Assembly (NCBI GenBank): GCA_001839685.1
Contig: MLAK01000830.1
Span: forward strand, 1 to 57,542
DNA: 57,542 nt
Direction of reading: 5' to 3'
Source of the DNA: Tritrichomonas foetus
Lineage: Eukaryota; Parabasalia; Tritrichomonadida; Tritrichomonadidae
Shown: positions 1 through 9,881 of the stretch, piece by piece
How the letters are laid out: every line of letters starts with the position of its first letter
Position numbering within the stretch: position 1 is the first letter of the stretch
The notes under the pieces: model-generated
What the model was told of the DNA's origin: nothing
The model's database searches: none
Seen by the model: the letters and a program-made list of their open reading frames with translations, nothing else
Translations under genes and position numbers: made by a program

Positions 1-241
1 TTTGGGTTATTTTTGAATTGATGGTGGTGATGACGTGAAATGTTTTAGGGGGTCGTAATGACCCAAACATAATATATTGTGGGTTAACCATACGATTAAA
101 TGATTAATTCTGACTTTATTTGGTCTCATTTTGGAATTGCAATTTTACGGAATGATTCCAATTGGAAAATAAAGAGTATTAATAAAGAGAAAGATAGTTT
201 TCTTATTTCTTATTTATGAAAATACAAAACAATAAACATTA

Positions 242-2968
242 TTATATATCAATATAAAACTTCATTACAGTATGAGCGGTTTGAACAAGATCAGGATATG
301 GCGAATCACTTGAATTTGCCATATTTAAAAATTTCTGTAAACTTTGATTATGCAATTCTATTGTCATATTTCTTCCAACATGACGAATCAAACAATGCAT
401 TAAATTCAAGAACACTTCGACAGTTTTTCTAGTGATCATTTGATACTTCCAGACTATAATTGGAACTTTAATAAAGACTGGTTTCAGGTTATTGGAAATA
501 AATTGTGTTTCAGAAGGGAAACAAATTTCCACAATTACGATAAACACATTCATTAATGCACTAGCAATTAAAGTTGCTGCATCAAAATCCGAGTTCACTA
601 AAAATTCAAGATTTTCTACATATTTGGTACAAATTTCCATAGTTGGACTAACTAACTGTCTTGCATTCTCGGGATTAACAAGTGCAACACCTTTCATCAT
701 ATCATTAATTGCTAGCAAAAGCGGAGGAACAGATGAAGACAATGTACTCACATTTGATAAGTTCGAATAAACCAACTCAAACATGTGAGGAACCATTGGG
801 AATGAATCTTGACCGATTCGAAAGACAATATTTCCTAATAAATTGGCAGATGCATTAACATTCGATGGTGAGCTTGAAGTTTGTGCCCGTTCAACAATTT
901 CTAATAACTGTGGAAGAAATTGCTTGGAAGCTTCGCCCGAATAAAAAATAACTTGCGAAATAGTTAAAATTACACTATCTGAATTAGTATTCATTTGATA
1001 AATTTGTAATAAAACATTAAGTAATTGATCGCTTATAGGTATAATTTTATCACCTAATGCTTGCACAATTCCAACAATGATATGAAGATGATAAGCTCTT
1101 AACCTTTCTTCGTATCCACCATTTACAACACTTTGCACTGCATGATCATTTTGCCCGACATTCTGAACAATATTAGTTAGAGCACCATTCATTGTATTAT
1201 TGAGAGTGTTATTTACAGTTGGATTTGGGACATTATCTTGAATGGTGTTTAGTAATGAATTTGTATGAATGTTAGCATTTGTGATAGCGCTTGTTTGAAG
1301 TGTTTGTGCTAGTTGAGAAATTACATGATTAAGCAAATCAAATAAATGAGTGCGCCGACAAATAGGTAAATGTTGGATATATACAAAAATAGCATTAGAT
1401 ATCTCTTCAATGAACTGATCACAAAATATATCATTTCTTTTCGTTGTAGCGATAATCATGCTCATAATTGAATCATAGTTTACTCCCAAAAAAGAATCAT
1501 TTGAATTATCGGGAATAAATTTTTCACAAAGGGTTACAAAAACACCAAGTGCGTTCCTGGCGGTAACTAAATCTGATGATAAACCAAAAGAGACCATTTG
1601 TAAAACACCTGCAAAATCTTCTTCTTTTCCAAAAAGACTAGTTTTATCAGAAATTGAAGACTGTAAAACACAAAATGCGGAAGTTCGAACCAAAACATCA
1701 TCACAAACACATAACTGAAGAATATTATTCATTTGTTGACCAATAAAAACACTTGCATAATCAGTATCTATAGAGGTAATAACTTGTGCAGCACATAAAG
1801 CTGAAAGTTTGGCGCTAGAAAGAGGATTCGGCATGTGCTGTTGATAAAAGTCGACACAATCATGAAATAAACGTTCAGGCGACACTTTCCCAAATTCAAA
1901 TAAACAATCAAGAGCAGCATGCGGTGTGACCCAAATTGACTCAGCTTCATTTAAATCAGAAAAATCACCATTTGCAATAATTTTCAAAAAAATTTCATCA
2001 AGATTCCTTTCCATCAGTTCAGTGTAACACACTTCACCAATTTCTTTTAAAGATCCTTCAAATTTTGCTATTTTTTCACATAATCGAATAATATGTAACT
2101 TTCTGTCATCATCATCACCAGCTAAATCGGGAATAAGTGCATTAAAAATTTGCCCAAATACATCTGGATTTAATATATTATATATTTTGATAATAAAAGT
2201 TGCTAAAACAGACAATAAGTGACGATGAAAATGAATATTCGGAATTTGTATATGAGAAATCAATAATTGTAGTAAAGATTGGTGAAATTGAGTATCTTGA
2301 ATTGATGGCACGAAAATATTTGATGCAACTTTTAAACACTTTAGTGCTTCAATTTTAAGAAAAGGGTCGATATCTTTTGTCATTGTTTCTATACAAGACG
2401 ATAAGACAATTTGGGAGGCTGTCTTAAATATTGGAAGACGAGGCCAAAGCATCACTTCTGTCAAGATTTCGCGCATAGCAGAAAGTGCCCCAATCTGACA
2501 ATAATCAGAAGCATTTGGTGAATTTGGAATATTCTGTTGATCACAAATGTGTGCCACTTTTCCTAATTGTTCAAAAACATCTGGCCACTTTTTGCGAGGA
2601 ATTTCAATCTTCGCGAAAAATCCAATGCATCGTGCAGCATTGAGCCTTATGCTTTGGTCGGGAAATGTCAAACAACGAAAAAGCGCGCGCTTGATCAAAT
2701 CTTGTGAGGATTGATCCATCGATTGAAATTCTTTGGAAAGGATATTCAGTGGACGAATGATTGTTGGTTTAATGATCGACGACATAATGACGATGCATGA
2801 TGCAATAATTTGTGGTGGAGAATTTTCGTGGAGAATTATTTCCGACATATTCATGAAGAGTTGAATCGGATCATTATTGCGGAGTGTTTCGACATAATTC
2901 ATTGCGTTAATATCGGTATTCATTTCGCCGAGTGCTCGAATGAGAACAACGCGTGGATCTTCATTCAT
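242..2968 (-). CDS. Importin subunit beta-1-like karyopherin
   Basis: Predicted nuclear import receptor of 908 aa, close to the roughly 876 aa usual for importin-beta. Family knowledge: it carries cargo through the nuclear pore and releases it on binding Ran-GTP. The whole protein reads as amphipathic helix pairs, as in HEAT/ARM solenoids. A good family match lies around residues 104-135, where SIRLNAARCIGFFAKIEIPR and the following KKWPDVFEQL recall the importin-beta segment with RLQAAQ..IA.IE.P...WP. A short Asn-rich stretch (about residues 565-610) interrupts the solenoid. The ATG is near the 5' end of the open frame and gives an importin-like N-terminus. RanBP1 and an exportin lie further along the window. 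The paralogue is less certain than the family. Confidence 0.82.
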   Translation of the reverse strand: MNEDPRVVLIRALGEMNTDINAMNYVETLRNNDPIQLFMNMSEIILHENSPPQIIASCIVIMSSIIKPTIIRPLNILSKEFQSMDQSSQDLIKRALFRCLTFPDQSIRLNAARCIGFFAKIEIPRKKWPDVFEQLGKVAHICDQQNIPNSPNASDYCQIGALSAMREILTEVMLWPRLPIFKTASQIVLSSCIETMTKDIDPFLKIEALKCLKVASNIFVPSIQDTQFHQSLLQLLISHIQIPNIHFHRHLLSVLATFIIKIYNILNPDVFGQIFNALIPDLAGDDDDRKLHIIRLCEKIAKFEGSLKEIGEVCYTELMERNLDEIFLKIIANGDFSDLNEAESIWVTPHAALDCLFEFGKVSPERLFHDCVDFYQQHMPNPLSSAKLSALCAAQVITSIDTDYASVFIGQQMNNILQLCVCDDVLVRTSAFCVLQSSISDKTSLFGKEEDFAGVLQMVSFGLSSDLVTARNALGVFVTLCEKFIPDNSNDSFLGVNYDSIMSMIIATTKRNDIFCDQFIEEISNAIFVYIQHLPICRRTHLFDLLNHVISQLAQTLQTSAITNANIHTNSLLNTIQDNVPNPTVNNTLNNTMNGALTNIVQNVGQNDHAVQSVVNGGYEERLRAYHLHIIVGIVQALGDKIIPISDQLLNVLLQIYQMNTNSDSVILTISQVIFYSGEASKQFLPQLLEIVERAQTSSSPSNVNASANLLGNIVFRIGQDSFPMVPHMFELVYSNLSNVSTLSSSVPPLLLAINDMMKGVALVNPENARQLVSPTMEICTKYVENLEFLVNSDFDAATLIASALMNVFIVIVEICFPSETQFISNNLKPVFIKVPIIVWKYQMITRKTVEVFLNLMHCLIRHVGRNMTIELHNQSLQKFLNMANSSDSPYPDLVQTAHTVMKFYIDI

Positions 2969-3408
2969 CAGGAGCTTTAATAAAGTTTTGGTGTTCGGAC
3001 AAATATCGATAGAAAATATCGATTTCTGTCAGAAAAAGTTGGTTGGATTTCTGACAAATATCGATAGATTGAAAATTCCCGCAAAGTCAATTTTTTTTAA
3101 GGGAAAAAAAAGTGGCATTAATAATTTTTCTGAATTAATTTCAAATTATATTTATAAATGGCAAGAACAACTAACTTTTTGGAAAATTTATATTCATGAT
3201 TCCTTTTCGCTCGATATTTTTTATGAATTCAATTCAACAACCATTTAAGATATCGGAGGTTTAAATTTGGAATTGTGAATTAATACGCTTAAGCTTATTT
3301 ATATGAAATGAAAATTGTTTCCAATAATGAATACATTTTCAGCTGGAAAAAAAAAGTCTAAAAACAAATTTTATTAATCTACATTTGATACATTAACCTT
3401 TTTTTGAT
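2969..3408. promoter_or_regulatory. Upstream region of the importin-beta gene with three ATATCGAT sites
   Basis: Gap between two minus-strand genes. ATATCGAT occurs at 3003-3010, 3016-3023 and 3058-3065, within 100 nt of the importin start. The first and last sit inside a longer identical 15-mer, GACAAATATCGATAG (2998-3012 and 3053-3067). Between them TCAGAAA (about 3029-3035) faces TTTCTGA (about 3048-3054) as an inverted repeat. The dense direct and inverted repeats suggest a regulatory site, which is inferred. The rest of the gap is plain AT-rich sequence. Confidence 0.4.
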
Positions 3409-4722
3409 TCATTCCTCTTTATCTTCAATTGGAGACTTCATTCGAATTATAAGAATCAAAAACAAAAGTCCAAAAGTATATAAAAATATAAATTTGTATC
3501 CAACTATGTTTTTCATACTCATCATTCCAATTGCTTGTTCACTTTTTGGTTGAAGCCCATATTTATTGGCCGTGTCTTCATAATTAATCACTTCCATTTT
3601 CTCATTTATCACTTTCCCACATAATTTTCCTTTCAAAGATGCTTTAATAAAACCAGAAGCAGCTGCGTCAATCATTCTTCCAGTGTGAATTACCAAGCAT
3701 CCTTTGAAATTATATACAAAAAGTGGCAAATCTGATTTTGGCCTATTTACGACATTCATTGCACTTTTAGAATCTTTTAATGATACCCAACCGAATGTTG
3801 GTTCTGGTAATTCACTTTTTGAACGTTTATTTGGTTGATTAAAATATGAAGCTGGAAGCGATTCGAGCGCATATTCCTGCGCACTATTTAATTTTTCTTC
3901 AACAAAGACTGCAAAAAGAGGTTTCTTTTTTATAGTTTTCTTATATTCGTCCATATCATATCTGTGACGTGATCCAAATTTATAAGTTTCAATAAATTCT
4001 GAAACATCACCATCACCTTTGAAAGTAACAGAGCACTTTGGACAAGTGTGTGCATAAAGGATTGGTTTTTTAAGCTCTTTATTCACTCTATATGTGAAAG
4101 TATCATTGTAAATTACATATTTCATTGAAAGGTCATTCAATTCTGAAAGAAGGTGAATACTTTCTTTATAACCGTCTTCATTTTCTTTCACAATTGAATT
4201 CGAATTATTTTCTGAAGGGAAATTAAAAGGAGTTTCAAGATGAAAAGTTGTTCCTCCATCAGAAGGTTCATTTCTTGCCATTTCATATTCTTCGTCTGTT
4301 TCGATTCGCCTTAAACTCGGTTTGACATATTTATCGATGAATTTTATCCAATCTTCTCCATTTTTCGAATAGATTCGCGGCCAATATTTTCGATTTGTTC
4401 CGGTGACGAGAACCATATGTGGAGTGCCTGTTAGTTTGAAATGATGGCATCCTTGGTTATCTGCGCAGTTGAGCATCGTAACGTAAAAGTCTGTTCTGTT
4501 TCCGATTCCGTCCGAAAATTGTTTTGTTCCTTCTGGAAGACCGCTGCAATGAGGACAATAATGCGAGTAGCAGACAACGAAGATAGGTTTCTTATTGCTC
4601 TCTTTTTTTAGTTGATCGAATTCATTTTCATTGAAGTCCCACCAGATGAAAAGAGAAAAAAGGAATAACATCAATTTGATTATCTGCCAAATATAAATAT
4701 TCTCAAAAAGTATTACGACCAT
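3409..4722 (-). CDS. Membrane-anchored thioredoxin/PDI-like protein with two CxxC motifs
   Basis: 437 aa. A hydrophobic N-terminus (about residues 12-28) looks like a signal sequence or anchor. A thioredoxin-fold segment with CPHC at C56-C59 follows, in the context FVVCYSHYCPHC, with the family's later cis-Pro region visible as TGTPHMVLV. A second CxxC, CPKC at C227-C230, has a preceding strand-like PILYAHT, so a second degenerate thioredoxin-like domain is possible. A C-terminal hydrophobic helix (about 408-426) ends in a short charged tail. Family knowledge: membrane PDI/TMX-type proteins exchange disulfides in the ER lumen. The topology fits that, but no KDEL-like or clear dilysine signal is seen. 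The redox fold is fairly sure; the substrate is unknown. Confidence 0.72.
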   Translation of the reverse strand: MVVILFENIYIWQIIKLMLFLFSLFIWWDFNENEFDQLKKESNKKPIFVVCYSHYCPHCSGLPEGTKQFSDGIGNRTDFYVTMLNCADNQGCHHFKLTGTPHMVLVTGTNRKYWPRIYSKNGEDWIKFIDKYVKPSLRRIETDEEYEMARNEPSDGGTTFHLETPFNFPSENNSNSIVKENEDGYKESIHLLSELNDLSMKYVIYNDTFTYRVNKELKKPILYAHTCPKCSVTFKGDGDVSEFIETYKFGSRHRYDMDEYKKTIKKKPLFAVFVEEKLNSAQEYALESLPASYFNQPNKRSKSELPEPTFGWVSLKDSKSAMNVVNRPKSDLPLFVYNFKGCLVIHTGRMIDAAASGFIKASLKGKLCGKVINEKMEVINYEDTANKYGLQPKSEQAIGMMSMKNIVGYKFIFLYTFGLLFLILIIRMKSPIEDKEE

Positions 4723-4877
4723 ATGAAAGTAAAGAAAATTTTATAATGATGGTTAACAATATTTTCATTAACCATTCTATGGTCTTGATTCCGCAAGTAA
4801 AGAGCTATTTAAAGACGAATAATAGAACTGCATTAAAAATAATAGCAATAAATAATATTTCATAAAAAAATAATTTA

Positions 4878-7472
4878 TTAACAAACATTACAACCTTTTT
4901 GTTTCTTATAATGATTCATTCGATTATCTTTTTGCTTATTACTTCCATCCTTACTAAATGGTTGAGGTGTACTTGATTTTGGTTTCATTTTAATAACAAG
5001 TCTGTCTGGTCTCGGCTTAATTGATGTTCTTGAAGCTGTCGGCTTGATTGGAATTGGTCGAATTGGGTTTTTCCTTGCATCATAAGATGGGTTTTGTGGC
5101 TTTTTATAAAAATCTGGAACATTTGCCTTATTAATTGCTGCTACTGAGTGTCTTTTGCTCTTTTCATTTAAAAAGTATTCGTAAAACTGATTAAAATCAG
5201 CTTTCCCGGAATTTATTGCTTCTATCAATGATTGATCCCAGTTTTCTTCGTCGAATTTATATTCTGTTGTGACAGGACATCTTCTTGAGAAGGGGCCAAC
5301 AACGGATTGATAAAAAGCAGTCCATTCGTCCCACATCGACTGGTCACCAAAAATTGTGGAATATCCAAGTAAAAATGCTTTATACATGAGTTCTCTACGG
5401 TTTTTATCATTGTTTTGATTTGAACAACATTGAATTGATTGGTCTCCTTTGGAATTTAAACTATTTTCTTTGTTTTTCCTCTCACTTCTACTACTACTAT
5501 TGTGACTATAACTCTGACTAATATTACTATCATAGCTATTTTCACTATCATCATCGCTTTTAAAATCATTATCATCATTTTTCTCACGACTCTTTTTTAA
5601 TTGCATTTCCTCATCATCGCTTCTATTTTCGTCTTCGCTTTTATTATCATCTTCACTTTTATTTTCGTCGTCACTTTTATTTTCGTCTTCACTTTTACTT
5701 TCGTCTTCGCTTTTATTCTCACCATCACCTTTCGTTCTATTTTTCTTTTCTTTCCTCTTTTTGTTTTTGCCTTTTGTCTTTTTAATTTTCTGCTTTTTCT
5801 TTTTTTGGTCATTTTTGTTTTGCTTTTTCTTGCTTTTTCGATTTTCATCTTCCAATTCCATTGGATTTTCATTTTGATCTTCAATTTGATTGTCATTTTG
5901 ATCATTTCTAAAATTATTTGGTTGAGTCAGATCACCTATGGTTTTTTCGTCATTTAATTTTTTAGCTTTTGATGATTGATGATTCCAAGAATAAGCAATC
6001 ATATACTGCATTGCAAGTACAAAAAAGTCAGAGTCTTTGTGTTTTTCCATTGTTTCTTCAATCAAATTTGCAGCAACTCGGAAAACAAAATTATTTGGTT
6101 GAGCCCGTTCAAAAAGTGAATGAAAAACTTGAATAATTTCACCGATTGGCACATCATCCGCATGTAATGATAAATAAGAAATCGCTTTTTCTGTTATATC
6201 TGTACACATTGGTAATTTTTTGGCTAGTGCTAATGCAGTATTAATCATTAGTGAATTTGATGGGAAATTTATTGCGAAATTTAATAATTCTGCCTGTTCT
6301 TCAGAATTGTTAGCATATGTCAAAAGTGTGGGTAAGCACCTAAAGACAATATTACAAAATTCCCTTTCGTTTGGGTATTGTGCCATAAAAGAATAAATGA
6401 TTCGATATATTAACAATCTTTGTTCGACAGTTATTTCTACTTCAGCGCATAAAGAAATACATTGTGGAGAACAGTCCCATTTAGAAGGTGGAGATTCCTC
6501 ACATTTACCTTTCATTAAAGAAAGAAAATATCCCCAAATAAATGAAGGTGAATATGTATCGGCAAGTTTGACTAAACAATCAATTAAAAGATAAACTGCA
6601 GTTTCATCAACTTTTTTCAAAATTGCAAGAAAGAAATAATTTGATTGATAAAAAGAACACATTAAATTTGCCGGCCATTTATCGAGAGCTGCTAAAATAA
6701 TTTGAGTGGCAGCACCGATTTTAAATAAATCATCACACGTAATTTGGTTAGCGTGAGAATAAAAACTCCCATCGTTTGTACTAAAATGGCGCTGATGGCG
6801 CTGGAATTGATTCTGATGATTAATTAGGTGATCAGTAGAATGAAACGGTTTTGCTTTACAGCTCATTAAACTGATATTTTCTTGAAGATTTAGAGAGTCA
6901 TTTTTATTACTGATATTTTTTGGACTATCTTCACTTTTTATTTGAATATTTGAAATATCAGATAAATTTTCATTGTCAATTTCAATTTCACCTTCTTGTT
7001 TAGTTTTTTCGAGCAGTTTGTTGGAAGACTTAGTTTTTGAATCACAAGAGCACAGAAAAGACGATGATGATGTTGTTATTGAGTTATCCATAAATATTCT
7101 TATTAATAAGTCAATTTCGCAAACATCCGTTAACGTTTCGAGGAGTGCCACATTTTTCGAAGAAGTAAATAATTCGCAGATAATTGAAATAAGCGATTTT
7201 TTGTTGGTTTCATAAAACACATCCAAAATGCTCGAAACAGAGGACGATAGGCGATCAACGACAGTTTCCTCACCTTCGTTAAATAGCGAAAGAAGCTGAG
7301 GGTATTCTAAAATCGAAATAATGTCCGAATCTGGGTCATTTAATAATTCTTCGAAATGTGGAGGAATTTCGATGGGCGGAACCCATGTGCCGAAGTTGTC
7401 AGCCGACATTGTTCCTTTAGTGTGTCGTGTTGCGCTGAGAGGGGTGGCGCCACTTGTTGCGTTCACCCTCAT
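4878..7472 (-). CDS. Helical-repeat protein with Lys/Ser/acidic linker, possibly SAPS-like
   Basis: 864 aa from the first in-frame ATG; the open frame extends further only from a TTG. A second ATG at 7409 (MSADNFG) is also plausible. Residues about 20-130 and 240-480 are helical and resemble a HEAT/ARM-like or SAPS (PP6/Sit4 phosphatase-associated) fold, with the early segment PPHFEELL followed by an acidic LL-rich stretch. I judged this by eye and am not sure. A basic Lys-rich tract (about 540-580) runs into near-repeats of K-S-E/D-D-E-N (about 585-640), a Ser-rich stretch and a basic Pro-rich C-terminus ending NVC. The charged tract is probably disordered. If SAPS-like, it would be a phosphatase regulatory subunit; otherwise the function is unknown. 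Confidence 0.7.
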   Translation of the reverse strand: MRVNATSGATPLSATRHTKGTMSADNFGTWVPPIEIPPHFEELLNDPDSDIISILEYPQLLSLFNEGEETVVDRLSSSVSSILDVFYETNKKSLISIICELFTSSKNVALLETLTDVCEIDLLIRIFMDNSITTSSSSFLCSCDSKTKSSNKLLEKTKQEGEIEIDNENLSDISNIQIKSEDSPKNISNKNDSLNLQENISLMSCKAKPFHSTDHLINHQNQFQRHQRHFSTNDGSFYSHANQITCDDLFKIGAATQIILAALDKWPANLMCSFYQSNYFFLAILKKVDETAVYLLIDCLVKLADTYSPSFIWGYFLSLMKGKCEESPPSKWDCSPQCISLCAEVEITVEQRLLIYRIIYSFMAQYPNEREFCNIVFRCLPTLLTYANNSEEQAELLNFAINFPSNSLMINTALALAKKLPMCTDITEKAISYLSLHADDVPIGEIIQVFHSLFERAQPNNFVFRVAANLIEETMEKHKDSDFFVLAMQYMIAYSWNHQSSKAKKLNDEKTIGDLTQPNNFRNDQNDNQIEDQNENPMELEDENRKSKKKQNKNDQKKKKQKIKKTKGKNKKRKEKKNRTKGDGENKSEDESKSEDENKSDDENKSEDDNKSEDENRSDDEEMQLKKSREKNDDNDFKSDDDSENSYDSNISQSYSHNSSSRSERKNKENSLNSKGDQSIQCCSNQNNDKNRRELMYKAFLLGYSTIFGDQSMWDEWTAFYQSVVGPFSRRCPVTTEYKFDEENWDQSLIEAINSGKADFNQFYEYFLNEKSKRHSVAAINKANVPDFYKKPQNPSYDARKNPIRPIPIKPTASRTSIKPRPDRLVIKMKPKSSTPQPFSKDGSNKQKDNRMNHYKKQKGCNVC

Positions 7473-8369
7473 ATTCGAAAAAACAAAAAAAATATATATT
7501 GGACTCAATTATTTTGAGTGAATTTCTGTAAAAGGTCTGAAATTGTTGAGAGGATATACAGATTTATGAATCGCCGATCAAAGGATATTCAATACTATGT
7601 TCATTTTTATTACAAACATTGAAAAATATATTCCGTATTCTTTGTAGTCCCAACTTTTCTTTACTTTCCCAACTACAAAAAAAATGATTTTAACAACATA
7701 TTTTTATATCTATTTTATTAGATAAATCGATTGTGCGATGATCAGATTACTTGACTGTGTATTAGCTTAGTATTTCGCTTTTTGTGAATTCTTTAATTTT
7801 TCAATCTGATCTTTGAATATTTGATAAATCTCGTAATTTATTCATATGGATATTTTCAAAAAAGAAATAATCTTCACAAAATATCGAGGCAACGATAAAA
7901 CCCAGGTTTATACTGATTGAAATTGTTTTATTTGGTTTAATTAGGTGAAATCCATTATGGATAATTCATCATATTCATTTTCCTCAGTCGTAAAGATTGA
8001 AAGAATTCGCTATTTTTTGAATATGGCTATTTAAATTTGTGTATATGTAAATCAAAAAGTTATCATTCATTGTAAAGTATTCATTTTTCTATTCAAAGAA
8101 AGTGGTATAGTTCTCTTCTTGATCAGACTCTTGTTTACTCTACTATCCAAAACAACATCTATTTAATCATAAAAAATGAAACGAATTAGAATAATCATAA
8201 TGAAAAAGTCGATCGACTAAAATAATATCTTTTATGAATTAAAATCATCATCACAATAACCATTATTTTTAAAGGCAGCCCAGGAATTTAATGGTTTCAT
8301 GTCATCAATAATTGATTATTGGAGCAGTAAACCAAAACAAAAAAACAAAAAAAACTAACTTATATTTCA
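7473..8369. other. AT-rich intergenic region, nothing recognised
   Basis: About 900 bases between two minus-strand genes, so it should hold the upstream region of the helical-repeat gene and the 3' flank sequence before the carrier gene. Both strands show frequent stops. I saw no tRNA, no clear structured RNA and no repeat beyond A/T tracts. Confidence 0.5.
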
Positions 8370-9650
8370 TTACTCATCTTTGAATATATCTAGCTCGTTA
8401 AAAACAATGACCCAGAGCATCAAAAATGGCAACGATAATAAAATTGAATAAAAGAATGTAAACGATGCTGTTCTCATTGCATGGCCTGTATTGAGCGACA
8501 TAACATATCCAATTAGGGCGGTTGGCATTGAATGAACGATAACATTAATCATGGAGGTTTTGCTATCGTTCTTGCAAATCCAACTCCAGAAGAGTGAGAT
8601 TAAAGGCAAGATTACGAAGTGGCAAGCAAGAGTGATAATGAGTTTAACAGCACTGCAACCCAAGAAAGGATGCTGATACATGAAAATGCCGCAGGTGAAA
8701 AGTCCAGCCCCTAATGTCGCTTTCTCGAGGTCATAGACGAAATCGTTGAGGAAAACAGGCATTTTTACATCAATAGCACTCCAAATAATTCCAAGTATTG
8801 CACAAATATTACAAGGTGTTACAATTGACCAAAAAACTGCCCAAAATCTAGGTGAAAATCTCGACTTTTTCGAATGTTTGCCATTTTCAGAACTTGACAT
8901 TGATAATGGATCTGAAATATCATCTTCATATGTTTCTTCAGCTTTTACTGGTTCTTCTGAGAATTCTTCATCATTTGATTCATTTTCACTATTTTGTTGA
9001 TTTTCAATATCACCCTTCTGACGGTTTTTCTGTGAATTTTCTCCATCCTGTGAATTTTCACTTTTTGAATTTTCATCTGTTCCTTGAGTATTGACAGGTT
9101 GTATCGGACCACCTGTAACTTTTTCAATACCCTCTTCAAGCTCATCCTCCATCTCCTGTGAAGACTCGGATGGCTGTTTATTGTCATGGAATGAAATGAA
9201 TGTGTGGATCGGAATGAAGAAGACAAGTGTGACGAGGTTATGAAGAGTTGGAATGTGAACATATTCATCGCCGAATAATACGCGAACAACAGGATAACCG
9301 AAAAACACGAAATTGATGTAAGAAGTTGAGTAAATTAGTGACATGAATTTTCTGAGCTTGTTTTTGAAAGGTCCAATGAATGATATTATTCCGATCAAAA
9401 TATGCGAAGTAAGCTGCACTAGAATTCCGTTAAAGAATGGTTGCCAGTCGTGGTAGTTCAATTTGTGAATTCCAATCTCGCGGAAAATCAAGCCCGGCAT
9501 GGCAATCAAATAAATCGTTCTTCTGATCGAAAATGCTTCTTTGTAATTGAACATTTTGAAGTGAGAGCATAAAGCGCCGAGTCCAACAATGGCGAGAACG
9601 CATGTGCCAATTTGAAAAGCGTCAAGGTAGTCGATGCGTGTTTCTGCCAT
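8370..9650 (-). CDS. PIN/auxin-efflux-carrier-type membrane transporter
   Basis: 426 aa from the ATG of MAETRID; the longer frame starts at TTG. The protein has a block of about five hydrophobic helices, a hydrophilic loop rich in Glu, Ser, Asn and Gln (about residues 160-265), then about five more helices. That is the usual layout of the AEC/PIN/PILS family (Mem_trans). The segment NFVFFGYPVVRVLFGDE matches the family's N-x-x-x-x-G-x-P-x-x-x-x-x-x-G signature by eye. Family knowledge: these are secondary transporters of organic anions in the plasma or ER membrane. The substrate cannot be read here, and auxin is not implied in a protist. Confidence 0.8.
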   Translation of the reverse strand: MAETRIDYLDAFQIGTCVLAIVGLGALCSHFKMFNYKEAFSIRRTIYLIAMPGLIFREIGIHKLNYHDWQPFFNGILVQLTSHILIGIISFIGPFKNKLRKFMSLIYSTSYINFVFFGYPVVRVLFGDEYVHIPTLHNLVTLVFFIPIHTFISFHDNKQPSESSQEMEDELEEGIEKVTGGPIQPVNTQGTDENSKSENSQDGENSQKNRQKGDIENQQNSENESNDEEFSEEPVKAEETYEDDISDPLSMSSSENGKHSKKSRFSPRFWAVFWSIVTPCNICAILGIIWSAIDVKMPVFLNDFVYDLEKATLGAGLFTCGIFMYQHPFLGCSAVKLIITLACHFVILPLISLFWSWICKNDSKTSMINVIVHSMPTALIGYVMSLNTGHAMRTASFTFFYSILLSLPFLMLWVIVFNELDIFKDE

Positions 9651-9837
9651 GATTTTTTCTCTTGGTTTTGTGTTGAAATTGGACAACTTTTCAATGGAAA
9701 CTATTGAATGAATTCTCGAAAAATAGAAAATTCACTAGATAATTCAATAGAAAATTGAAGTAATTTATCGTATATGATTTCATTTTTTCTGTTCATTTTT
9801 GTCGCCAATTTGTAAAGTTTAGAGTTATTAAAGTTAC

Positions 9838-9873
9838 TTTTCATATAATATTTCATGAAATATTATATGAAAA
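9838..9873. repeat. 36-bp perfect palindrome
   Basis: The left arm 9838-9855 is the exact reverse complement of the right arm 9856-9873, with no spacer (centre ...TTTCA|TGAAA...). It lies immediately 5' of the Asn-rich gene and contains an ATG at its centre (9855-9857). It could form a cruciform or bind a dimeric protein, or a transcript of it could form a hairpin just before the chosen start. Confidence 0.9.
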
Positions 9874-9881
9874 AAATCAGA

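Noticed and set aside
2940..3248. 102-codon plus-strand frame over the importin-beta start
   Set aside because: Overlaps the importin gene and its repeat-rich upstream region; composition is not protein-like.
5601..5957. 118-codon plus-strand hydrophobic frame
   Set aside because: Antisense shadow of the Lys/Glu-rich tract; the hydrophobic look comes from reading AAA/GAA complements.
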